A stretch of 64,000 nt of DNA, taken from Botrytis cinerea B05.10. Lineage: Eukaryota; Ascomycota; Leotiomycetes; Helotiales; Sclerotiniaceae. Shown one piece after another: positions 11,397 through 21,907 of the stretch; the stretch's first letter is position 1; every line of letters starts with the position of its first letter. The stretch spans positions 372,001 through 436,000 of the forward strand of contig NC_037325.1 in NCBI RefSeq assembly GCF_000143535.2, in the 5' to 3' direction. The notes beneath the pieces were generated by a model. It worked only from the letters and a program-made list of their open reading frames with translations. It was not told the DNA's origin and did no database searches. A program made the translations under genes and the position numbers.

Positions 11397-11755
11397 ATGA
11401 AAAATATTTTCCATTCCAATTGCTGCGGGGACTCTGATAATGGGGATATCAATTTGCCAAATGTAGAAGCTACCTTGATCCAATTTGAGACGTACAGATG
11501 ACTAACGATATTTAGCGCTCTACTGATCCGCTATATCGGCCAGGAGATAGAGTTATGGTCAAGGAGGCGACACCAGGCAGAGTTTTGAGCGTTGGGGAGA
11601 AGAAAAGAGGGCAAATGATAAACGATTCCTCCAGGGTGGATATAAGATTTACGTATCGAGTTAAATTGGCCAATGGGAAAGAACGGAAAATTTACGAGCC
11701 GCACTTGCGAGTTGCAAACGACAATGATGCCGGCCCGTTCCCGAACATGCCCTGA
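11397..11755 (+). CDS. Small family protein E (two exons, 101 aa)
   Basis: Exons 11397-11462 and 11516-11755. The start sits in a strong context (accaaaATGa). The 53-nt intron has donor gtagaa, a clear gactaac branch site and acceptor tttag, joining in phase 0. Exon 1 is short with an NCCGDSDNGD segment; exon 2 opens RSTDPLYRPGDRVMVKEA and contains FTYRVKLANGKERKIYEPHL. PGDRV followed by a strand with VKLANG is typical of small SH3-like barrels, but that assignment is inference. It is the clearest member of the local five-gene family and lies immediately upstream of the intact DUF6594 gene, 345 bp away on the same strand. Function unknown. Confidence 0.6.
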
Positions 11756-12099
11756 CCAGGCCAAAATCAGCCTCAATCCTCAGTACCATAGCAAACAATG
11801 ATGCCTTGGTTTCTGGTTTTCCGTAGCACCTAGATAGTTTATGGCCAATAAATATCGTTGACTTTACCGAACCATGCACATACCCGTGAGCAAGTTTATG
11901 AATTGGACAGGCATGCTCTAGTACTGTATGACACGCCTTAGCAATGATAGCACAAGCCTTGAGCATACGAGGACCACGTATTATGGCTTCGGGTGCTTAT
12001 GTGAAGATTACACCATTGAAACGTCTGTCGTTAAAATCAACCTTCTTCGCACCTCGTCGAAACTGGAAGATTTTTCTCTTCAGTACAGATATTTTAAAG

Positions 12100-13459
12100 A
12101 TGTTGGTTGATAACAATGATCAAGATTCAATGGAGAAAGGTGAAGCCACGAGCCAAATCGATGATTATTGTTCGCCTGCTAGCTTGGATCCGGTAACCTT
12201 GTTGCCGATTAAACCTGATGGTATGACACAAGAGGAATTTGAGCGTACACTGCCTGATCAAAAGACGGAGCGATATTTGGCTTATATTCGAGGATTAAAG
12301 AAAAGAAAGTCGCCGGCGGAATTCACGTCGCATATCAGTAAGTTCGGCAAAGAATCATAGTCATGGCCAAAGGTTGATCATATGCCTAGTTGACTTACGT
12401 CCTGATGGATACCCGCGACTGGCAGAAGTGATTGCCTGTAAAGAGGAATTCATGATGTACCGGAGGTTCGGCCATTTGCAAGCACGACTTCTCCTCGACA
12501 AGCAAGATGAGTTACGAGCTCTCGAATTGCGACTATCTTATATGGATGAAGTATTTGAAAATAAGTATCCTGATCGAAATTACTCTCGCGAGAGAGCTCA
12601 CGCCGAGAGCACGGATTACAAAAATCTTCTTGCTAAAATTGAGAGAAACATGAAGGAGTATGGTAAGTCAAATCTATTGATGTACTTAAAACAAACTTAA
12701 TCTGATATTCAGCGATTTATTGTAGCTGAGTTGTTAACTTTCGCACAAACATTCGCGAACTTCGATCGACCGATGGCAAGCGATTATCTTCAGGTCAAAA
12801 ATTACCTCGACTACAAGGTACGATTGTGTGCGCGAGACCAAGATTATATTGCCAAGCGGGACGACCTTATCACCCTCAAGCCTAGTCGAGAGAATACTTG
12901 GTTGGATACAAAAATCGAAGGAATACCACAGCTCCTACCTTGCAAAGCGACCAGAGTGAGTTTCACTGGCGGAGATATAAATACTTGGACCACTAACTTG
13001 CCTTGCAGTATATATTCTCTACCACGGTTTGACCTGCGGCCAATTTTTCGTTACAAACTCTACTGACCTCTCAGCCAGGAACTCCAACAGAAAACAGATT
13101 CGAAAGATTCCAATATCATCCTCTCCAGCCCCGAACGCGTCAACATGGTGGTTACATTGATAATACTGGCGGCTGTCTTGATTCTGTTGATCGTGCCGGT
13201 CTTTCTACTGTGGTTTATAAATAATCTCAACACTTCAAAACCCCTCATTGGGGTCCTCATATCGTTGCTTTTGACTTTCACTCTGATATTTTCAGGTGTA
13301 TTGTCGGCTTTCACTCGAGCGAAACGACATGAAATAATTGCCGCTGCCGCTGCGTAAATATTCCCATTGACATTTCAGTTTATCTTTACACTAACACATG
13401 ATAGTTACTGTGCGGTACTTGTGGTGTTCGTCGGAAACGTTGGACAAATCAGCTCTTAA
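12100..13459 (+). CDS. DUF6594 domain protein, intact copy (about 362 aa)
   Basis: Six exons: 12100-12337, 12390-12662, 12726-12955, 13009-13026, 13079-13353 and 13405-13459; all joins keep frame. N-terminal half: KPDGMTQEEF, TERYLAYIRGLKKRK, DLRPDGYPRLAEVI, FMMYRRFGHLQARLLLDKQ, and a helical stretch ending NTWLDTKIEG. C-terminal half: two to three hydrophobic segments (VVTLIILAAVLILLIVPVFL, then LISLLLTFTLIFSGVLSAF), the FTRAKRHEI motif, and an AYCAVLVVFVGNVG end. Family knowledge: DUF6594 proteins are common in fungi, often expanded and of unknown role. Start 12100 was chosen as the ATG giving a normal-length N-terminus; 12130 is possible. Exon 4 is only 18 nt and its skipping also keeps frame. 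Confidence 0.75.
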
Positions 13460-16349
13460 CATGCTTTTGAGCCTGCGAGAAAATCATCGTGCCTAGGGTT
13501 TGGCTGAAAGTTTTGGTATGGCGTAGGGTCTCTTTACCAGGCTAAATCGTATGGCTATGCGGTAATATAAAATTATGAGAGTGATTGAACGATATACAAT
13601 GAGACAGTGATAGTTCAAATGTTGTGATAGAACTAGACAATGAGTCTTTCGTATTTGCACTCCCATTTCCACCCAAACTCTCACCTCTATGGACTTTGAA
13701 GCGATGTGTGCAACGCGCAGCCCCAATGATAGTTGGAGACCTTCAGCTCTCGTGCTATTTTGAAGAGTTTGGGAATAGGAGAGTTCTAATTGAAGAAAGG
13801 TCATGTCCTTGATCAAATCATGATGATAGATGAATGAATGTCTGTCTGTTTGTTACAAGTACAATGAGATTCGAGCAAAGAAAATCTTCATCGCTGTGTG
13901 TCATATCATGTACTGAATAAGTGAAAACCTCTCAGTCTTCCTGAGTATGCCGATTGACTGCTTCCAACTTTGCATCTGTGTTTGCGCTCAGACCGTTCAA
14001 GAGAAGTCGTCGCAAAGTGCGGTGAATCTCAATAACTTGGACTCTGGTGAATAGAGGAAAGAGGCCGGCAATTCGGATGCTTTGACAACGAGGTTGAAGA
14101 TACGACAGGCAGTTGATATCGGATGAAAATGCAGTTGGTTGGCCGTGCGGTGTTCTGGATGAACCCATGAGGTGGGCTGAGCTTGAGTGAGCACTGAGCG
14201 CCCATGTCTAACCGAACGGAAAGCCCGAAATGCCGAAAACATTCAAATTCATTCAATGTTTGATATCAATTCAAATAATCATTATTTGGGATCAAAATGT
14301 GAATTAATGGGTTGACCTACAGTGAGCTTTTGTTTTCAGCACATTTTGTGAGATTTGCATTTCAAGATGAATTGATAAAATGTATTCAATGTGATTTTAT
14401 TGTGATGGAGTGATGGAGTGATGGAGTCTACGCGAAAAGCACTGGGCACGTGTGGATCACATGAGCTAATCCCTTAGAGACCTAGTTCGGATCTTCACCA
14501 AGGGTTCTCCATCAACATCATCTTTCCGGTTCGAAGAAGAACCAACCTTAAAGTTCAAAGATTCAAAGGCTCACAAGAACCCCAAGAAGTCCACCACCAT
14601 ATACGAACTCACGGATGTACCCAAGTATATCCTCCCTGGGACTAGGAAGTATCCTCTGCAAAGGGATAATCCTCGAATGAATTGACCCCGCTGAGTGGAA
14701 AGATGCGTCACATGATTGAAACACTCGTATTGGAACTACTAGTTCTATTCTATACAGCCAAAGTGCCATTGAATCGATAGCATAACAGCACAGCAAGTCA
14801 AATTTGTCATCTTTAAGCTTTTTGGAGTGTCGGATAACTCTGCACATTTCTCGATTATGGCATGAAGATTCAACGCCATAATGAGTGTAAGAGGACAAGA
14901 GGGCAAAAGATTTGACGATTTGAAATTCAATCTCAAATCTTTCGGTTGTTATCTCTGAATTCTGACTTCTGAATATGCTTCTTTGGCTTTCAGACTATTG
15001 GATTGAGCCTTCTAGTTAGGTAAACCACAGGTGATTCCGGTGCTCGATCGAACTAGTCATTGATCAACAAACAATGAATCTCGATGCCGATTTCTCATCG
15101 CGAAGAAATACACAAGGCCAACTTGAAGGCAAAGCCCCAAAGATTTGTAAAAGAAAAATGGAGAAGCATTAGATGAAATCATGTGACTTGGATCACAGCC
15201 TGCTGAGTTCAGGCTCCTTTTCGAGGCTAATGTTTCTTGGGAGTGCTTACTGACTGCTAAGACCATCCATATCGAAAGTTCTGATTTGTGGGTGGGCTTA
15301 GGATTGTCCAAATTCGGCAGACGCCAGAAGCCGCAAGGAGTATTAGCCTTGGTTATGCCAGATGTGTTTCAAAGAAAAGGGACCGATCATACCATACTGA
15401 CCCTACACCCATCAAAATTAAGGACATCAATCACACTTCAAAATTTTCCGATTGATATGTGCCAAAATAGAGACTACACAGACTACATGCAATCTCCGAT
15501 TGGCGTGTCGCGAGGTGTGCATACACGAGTGTTGATGCCTTTCATGGCTCTAGTATCAAAGCAACTTCCAAATACATGATTGTTATTGTCTAAGACTGTA
15601 ACTTCACACAACAAACACATGGCTTATTGCGGCGCGGCTACGGAATTTGTTTCTTACACTAAGCTCCATAGATCATAATCTGTTCATAGACCAACGCTAA
15701 TGCCGGACGAGGCGAGAAGGAAGTCCTATTTAAGCCTTTTTCTGTGGATTACTTTCATTATTCATCCAAAAATGAACATTGGTCCGCGCGGGAAATCTTC
15801 TGGTACCTGCATTGACGAAGTTCAAAGCGGCGGGTACCTTACCGAGTGCACCGGGCTTCTCCAAGGATAAACAACACTAAAGTTTTTAGTATGAGCACTA
15901 ATTGCTCAAAGCGTCTTATCATTCTCTCGTCCGAAAATTTACTCATCGCTCATTTGCCATTGAATCATTCATTCTTTGAGATTGCGGGAAATTTTGTCAA
16001 ATTGGCAGTTCGACGTAGTTGAGGAAAATCAAAGCGATTCTAGCATCAAAGAATTAGGCGATGAAGAGTCCAGTTGAACGGATACTATCTGGCTGAACTA
16101 AAAATTATTTCTCCGGTTTCTCATTTCCTTCTATGAGCTAGTCGCTTGAGAGCCTGTCCATTTTTCACTATGAAGCCTACTTTGCACGCACTAGTTTACA
16201 TTCTTGTTTACTCGAGGGCTCTTCCTATACTCCAGTGAAATCATATATCTAGGTTGATCTTTTCCTGTATTTTCTTTTTCTCATCATCCAACATTCAAAA
16301 TCATTCTTTCCACACTTTTCTTTCTTCACATCGCATCCATCGTTTAAAA
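13460..16349. other. Long intergenic spacer
   Basis: Almost 2.9 kb without a gene I can support. A small tandem run (tgatggag x3) lies at 14403-14427. Open frames at 13493-13816, 14563-14898 and 15286-15579 carry no motif. The last 600 bases are the promoter and pyrimidine-rich 5' leader (16255-16349) of the secreted-protein gene; a tatttaagcc stretch is near 15728. Confidence 0.45.
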
Positions 16350-17603
16350 ATGCATTCTTCAGCACTTCTTCTTGCAGGCTTTGCAGCTCTTGCTGCAGCC
16401 AAACCAGCTGCTCAAAACATCGATTTTGCCGCCATCAATGCTATTGCTCTTCCAACCGTCACTGGCCCAGCCCCAACTGCCACTAAAGAATCTGTGGTTA
16501 TCGACAACGCTGCTGCTTCCGCTTCAGGATCTGCTAAGGCTACTGGTCTTGCTACTGCTTCAGCAACTTCTTCGCAAAACGTCAAACGTACTTTTGGGAG
16601 TTGGGGTGGTAGTGGATGGGGAAGTGGTGGATGGGGAGGAAATGGCGGATGGGGTGACGACGGAGGAGCTTCCAGCACAACCGCGAAGAGCACTCCCACC
16701 TCAACCACAACCCAAAACAGCGTTCCTACTTCTTCTACCGCTGCTGTACCATACACCACCCCAGATGTCAGCAAAGCATGTGCAATTCAACCAGATGGTT
16801 ACGGACCAAAGGTTCAACCAGATGATGTTGCTACTTTCCTCGCTTACCCTCAATTCCACACTGATGCCAAGAATGCCGCCACTCCCTCCGGCTATACTCA
16901 AACCTTCGTTGATCTCAACGCTGCAGTAACTGCTGTTACCTACCTCGGACTCACCACCTTCACCACCTACGATGTTGCTCAGTGTGGTTCCCTCTGCGAC
17001 AGTACCTCCCTCTGCACAGGTTTCAACATTTACGTTGAGCGTGATCCTTACATGAATCCATCTGACACATGCCCTAACCCAGCCTCTATTACCAACTACA
17101 AGTGTACTCTCTGGGGCTCTGGCGTCACTGCTGAATCTGCCACCAACACCGGCCAAATGCGCACTGATTTCCAAGTCGTCATCACCGGCTCCAACGGATA
17201 CTCCAAGACCGTCACTCCCGCACCACAACCAGGCTGGAAGCCACCTCAACAATGCGGTGGTGGAAACAAGGGTCACTCTCACCCAAACACCTGCTTGGGA
17301 CAAGCCTTCTTCCCCGGTCCATACAACCCCGCTGTCTGCGCCGGTTACGCTACTGCCCAGAACGCCAAGAATCTTTCCCTCGTCTCCTGGTGGATGCAAA
17401 TGGTCTACAAGTTCTTGAACTACTCTCCATTCCAATGCAAGTTCTTCAACTCTTACATGTTGAAGAAGAACGGAAAGCCAATGGGTACCTACTGCTCCTT
17501 GTTCGCTCAATCCTACTCTAGCAGCCAAGCTACCTATAACCCTGGTCAACAGGGCTCTGACAACTGGTCTTGCGAGAGCTCTTACACTTACACTCTCAAC
17601 TAA
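16350..17603 (+). CDS. Secreted Cys-rich protein with Kex2 site (417 aa)
   Basis: Start at 16350 is chosen because it opens a signal peptide (MHSSALLLAGFAALAAAKPA); an in-frame upstream ATG at 16254 would bury it. After an Ala/Ser/Thr-rich propeptide comes NVKR at about residue 87, a Kex2-type site, then a Gly/Trp-rich tract (repeats of GGWG, GSGW), a Ser/Thr linker, and a globular Cys-rich domain of about 270 residues. That domain contains QCGSLCDSTSLCTGFNIYVER, TNYKCTLWG and CKFFNSYMLKKNGKPMGTYC. The layout fits a processed extracellular or cell-wall protein. It resembles a widespread ascomycete secreted family sometimes called fruit-body specific protein; that match is from memory and unverified. 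Single exon, C/T-ending codons, consistent with strong expression. Confidence 0.7.
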   Translation: MHSSALLLAGFAALAAAKPAAQNIDFAAINAIALPTVTGPAPTATKESVVIDNAAASASGSAKATGLATASATSSQNVKRTFGSWGGSGWGSGGWGGNGGWGDDGGASSTTAKSTPTSTTTQNSVPTSSTAAVPYTTPDVSKACAIQPDGYGPKVQPDDVATFLAYPQFHTDAKNAATPSGYTQTFVDLNAAVTAVTYLGLTTFTTYDVAQCGSLCDSTSLCTGFNIYVERDPYMNPSDTCPNPASITNYKCTLWGSGVTAESATNTGQMRTDFQVVITGSNGYSKTVTPAPQPGWKPPQQCGGGNKGHSHPNTCLGQAFFPGPYNPAVCAGYATAQNAKNLSLVSWWMQMVYKFLNYSPFQCKFFNSYMLKKNGKPMGTYCSLFAQSYSSSQATYNPGQQGSDNWSCESSYTYTLN

Positions 17604-18856
17604 GAGATTGATAAGTTGAGAAGGCAGAGAAAGATGAGGCTCACTTGAGATGGAGAGAGCGAGTAAAATAGGAGGGTAGGATGAGATGGGACGGGATACG
17701 ATGGGATGGAACGAACACAAAGCAAAGAGGGCTTTTTTTAATGCGCTAATGTCTCACTTGGGACGAATTTTCTTGTCACTCCTTTATGTATAATTTTCGG
17801 CCGATGAGGAAGCATGGGTCTTGGACCACATTTTGTTAAATGCAATGTTTAATGGATTTTCTGAATAATTTTCTGTCTTCTCTTGTCTTGTGATTGATCG
17901 ATCGATTTGTGATGTGATGTGATTTGATTTGATGTGAAAAGATATATAAGTAAGTACAGGCAAATAAAAAATCATTCCAAATAAGATTGTATATTGAAAC
18001 ATGAAAGGTTCCCTGAGTTTTCTAACAAATAATTCCATCTCTGCTTTTTAGAATCTACAATTCCTTTTCTTCGGGAGTGCTATGGATGGAATTGCATATT
18101 CCTGAATACTATCCCATCTCACCTTTCACATTCATCCATATCATTCATCTCCCCTCTTGCTCTCATCCAGATTCAGCAAAACTGTTTTTCAACTTCATTG
18201 CTTGTAGTCGGTTGAATATATCTATATCTATATCCATGTTCATAGCAATGCACTCACTACACTACACTACACTACAATCCCATGTTCATCAAATACTTCG
18301 AAGTACTTCTCCGAAAAATACACGAACGAAACAAACCACCATATCACTTGACTTGATATGACATATAAAGAATTCAGATTAAAAAGGGTCGCCACTTTTG
18401 AATTTATCTCATCCTCATCTCGTGCGTGTAATCTCAAAGAATATCACATCACATATCAATATTATATCTGTGCCCCCCCCCCCTCTCAAGGAAAATTGCC
18501 CGCAAATGGATGGATATTTAAATCTTACGAATAAATCCAAAGTTTGACTTTCAGGGCGAGGATTTGAAAATATTGGATTTAGGGGAGTGGATTGAAGTTG
18601 AATTTGTGGAATTAATGGAGCCGAAACTTTTCTTTTTGGGGAGAGAGAGAGAGAGAGTTTGGAGGATCGAAGATCTGTTGATCTATCTGGTAGTCTCAGT
18701 ACAGTTCTAGGACATTTGACGTCTTTATGAAAACAGTAAAAAAGAAAACAATATTGCACATCAAAGATATATCGAAGATGAATTTACAAACGAATGACTG
18801 TAAAAGAAGGGCGATTCTCATTCTCATTCTCAATCTCAGTCTATATATGTCGCGCT
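17604..18856. other. Convergent intergenic spacer with microsatellites
   Basis: 3' flanks of the secreted-protein gene and, on the other strand, the amino-acid permease. Contains gatgtgatgtga/gatttgattt runs (17890-17940), tatatctatatc, actac repeats (18258-18275), an 11-C run (about 18474-18484) and a GA run (about 18640-18656). No gene seen. Confidence 0.5.
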
Positions 18857-20915
18857 CTAAAAAATCCACCTCAAAACCCTTTCCACCCTCCCCCTCGCCG
18901 TCCCCTCCATCTCCCTCTCCTTCTCATCCTCTTCCCCAATAACATGCACATCGGTCTGCAAATCCATCTCCTCATAACTCACCACCTTCGTCCCCTTCAA
19001 CCACTTCCAGCCCAGCCACATAACTGCCATAATCGGAAGCTCGATGTAAAAGCTCACGAAATCCACCCCGCTAAATGTCGGGCTGAAGCAGCTCCATCCC
19101 TGCACAAGCACAATCACCACATTGAGCAATACACAAATCCAGGGTCCCCATGGATACGTCCAGTTTTTATACGGCAAGAGATGAGTTCTCCCCTGGAGTT
19201 CTAATGCCCCACGGAATCGGATCGAGGTGACTCCGATAGCGATCCAAGCTAATTGATTACTTACGCCCACGAGATTTTGTAACCACGTCCATAATTGTCC
19301 TGCGCCAATGAAACTAGCTCCGAAACAGAGACCGCTAATGGCACTTGTAGCTAGGACTGCTACCCAGGGAACTTTATTGCGGTTTAGTTTCCCGAAAAAT
19401 TGGGGCGCGTGGCGATCGACGGAAAGGGTATAGAGAAGTCTGGTTCCGGCGAACAAGGCATGATTACCTGCTGAAATGACAGAGGTGAGGATTACAGCAT
19501 TCATGAAAGAACCTGCGGCTTTGGCGCCGACCATTTGAAATACGAGGGTGAAAGGGGAAGTGGTGGTGGTTTTGCTAGAGAGTTCGGGATAGTTATAAGG
19601 AATGTTGAGGCCGATGAGGAAGACGGAAAGGATGTAGAAGATTAGAATACGCCAGAAGACGTTTTTCACTACGCGAGGAAGATTTTTGGTTGGGTTTTTG
19701 GTCTCGCCAGCGGTGATGGCGATGGATTCTGTGCCGCCGTCTGGAGAGGAATTAGACTGGGTTGTCTTCTGGGGGAAGGGGATACTTACAAGCGAAAGAT
19801 GCGGTTACGAAGACGGAAGCAAATCCACCGATTCCTCCTACGAATGGTGCGTCACCAATATACCAATTGTGTGCTCCGAGATATGTATGGGAGGTATTCC
19901 CTCCACAGTTGACTACAATTCCTAGAATTATGAAGATCTGTAGAAATATTAGCACTCTTCAATAAAACCAAACCCCTCAAAGCACCAAAAACATGTATTC
20001 TCTTGATATTCGACATCAAATCAGATGTGAACTTTGAATGTCAAATATAATAATAAATGTAAACATCCAAAAACTTCTGATTTATTGATCGCATTCAACT
20101 TTGAATAGGTATTGAAAGGCGGATTGATAATAATACCCAGGCAGTAATCTTGAATAACAATCTCACTGATATCTCGTTTTATTCAAGTGGTTTGATACAC
20201 AACTTTTTCGTCAAGATCGAGGTACTCAAATCTAAAAAACCACAGAAAACAAAAAACACCTACCGTGATAGTAACCACCTTCAACAAACTCAGCCAATAC
20301 TCGAGCTACAATGCGCGTCAGTCAGTATCTTCCCAAATTTTCCATCAAAAGAGTACCAAAACTTACCTCTCCATAAGCCTTAACCGTGATAATATTAGCC
20401 AAAATCAACAGCACCCAAAAAATCAATGCCAATCCCCACCCAGGCAATCCAGTATCTCCCCAATACGCCCAAACCAACTGCAGCGCGACCAAATCTGACG
20501 CCGTGCTCACCGCATCATTGAACCAATAATTCCACGTCAGAGCAAACCCCAATCCATCATCTACATATCGACCTGCAAATGTACAAAAACTTCCCGCAAT
20601 CGGCACATAGGCAGCCATTTCTCCCAGTGAAAGCATAGTTAACATGACAATGAATCCGACGATGAGATAGGCGATGAGGATTGATGCCGGACCACCTGTT
20701 GCGAGTGATTTCCCCGTGCCGAGAAAGAGACCCGTGCCGATGGTACCACCGATGGCGATCATCTGTACTTGACGGGCTGAGAGGGAACGAGCGAGTTTAT
20801 CTGCGAGAATGGGACGCTCCTGATCGTCATGGTGAAGATGGTTTGCTTCGGCATCTTTGGAGTGGTCGATCACGTGGATATTGTCATTTTTTGATCGGAG
20901 ATGAGAGTTTGACAT
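18857..20915 (-). CDS. Amino-acid permease, YAT/APC family (540 aa)
   Basis: Exons 20915-20367, 20305-20264, 19937-19790 and 19740-18857 join in frame. A charged cytoplasmic N-terminus with LARSLSARQVQMIAIGGTIG leads into the classic amino-acid permease signature GGTIGTGLFLGTGKSLATGGP. Further family blocks: LGEMAAYVPIAGSF, FNDAVSTASDLVALQ, FIILGIVVNCGGN, GTESIAITAGETKNPTKNLPRVV, SAGNHALFAGTRLLYTLS and KNWTYPWGPW. About 12 hydrophobic segments. Role: proton-coupled amino-acid uptake at the plasma membrane; the substrate cannot be read from sequence. The C-terminal tail is acidic then Arg-rich. The second intron is unusually long (326 nt). Family call is firm. Confidence 0.93.
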
Positions 20916-21907
20916 TTTGAGGCGAGGGAAGAGAGAATGTCGATCTCTTATTTCATCCGTGCTGTCTTTAGAAGGTATGGAGATTGAACTCTAGTCAAGA
21001 GCAAGTGTGGTGGAAGAAAACGATGCGTATGCAGGAGGATAAGGATATGCAGGTTCTCTTCTCCATCATTTTGAAATGCTCCTGAAGAAATAAGTAACTT
21101 TCAATGACGAGTAATTGACCAAAAAATTCGTGCTTCAAATGGCGTGCTTGGCTTAGTCTGTGAAGAAATTTAATTCGCTCGCGGTATTACGTACGAAGTA
21201 TAAAGTTCTGCACGTTGAGGTTGGTTGAAGGATGGCGGGGTACATGGGGGTCTGGTTCCCGCAGCTCGCTTAGCGAAATACAATTTGTGTGTGGCAGGGT
21301 TTTGGATTTGGGTTCACATCAAAGTTCAAAAGTTCAGACGATTTTCAAACTTCTAGAAGTGGAAAAGAAGTAAACGTTTTGTAGATCATGATGATTTGCA
21401 GTATAGTTCAGAAAACGTATAATTATATAATTGGTTACTAGGCCAAACATGTATTAGTTAAAGGGAAGAAGCTTTGATCGTTTTATAGACCGTTGAAATT
21501 ATATATATACTTGAAGAACATAAAACTCAACACAACTCAGCGTATATGTCCGGAACTCGGCAATGGTAGATGTGGGTATCGCGAGGTATAGGGGAGTATC
21601 ATCAAAGAAATAACTATTAAACCGAATATCGGATCATAAAAGTTGATTCTCATATTCCGAAAATTGAATCAAACTACCTAAATAAAGTTACAAAAAATTG
21701 ACACATTGATTTTTCATAGCCCTAAAAGACATTCGTATATTTTCCTTCTATTCATCCGTCCAACCCATCATAGATACTCCAATCGAAAACAAACCAGCCA
21801 GAACCAAGGAAATTAGAGTAGAAGAAAGCGAAATGGTAGATGACCAATAAAAATAATACGGCTTTTCTTCCGTCACATTAAAAAATCTATCCACCCAAAG
21901 TCATTAC
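20916..21907. other. Intergenic spacer
   Basis: Promoter side of the amino-acid permease and 3' flank of the CBM18/LysM gene. AT-rich; no RNA gene, repeat array or convincing reading frame seen. Confidence 0.5.

Noticed and set aside
12338..12389. Frame break in the intact DUF6594 gene
   Set aside because: The stop at 12358-12360 lies inside a normal 52-nt intron (gtaagt...cctag) and splicing restores the frame.
16701..17720. 339-residue open frame antisense to the secreted Cys-rich protein
   Set aside because: Mirror of a gene with strongly biased third positions; no signal, motif or start context of its own.
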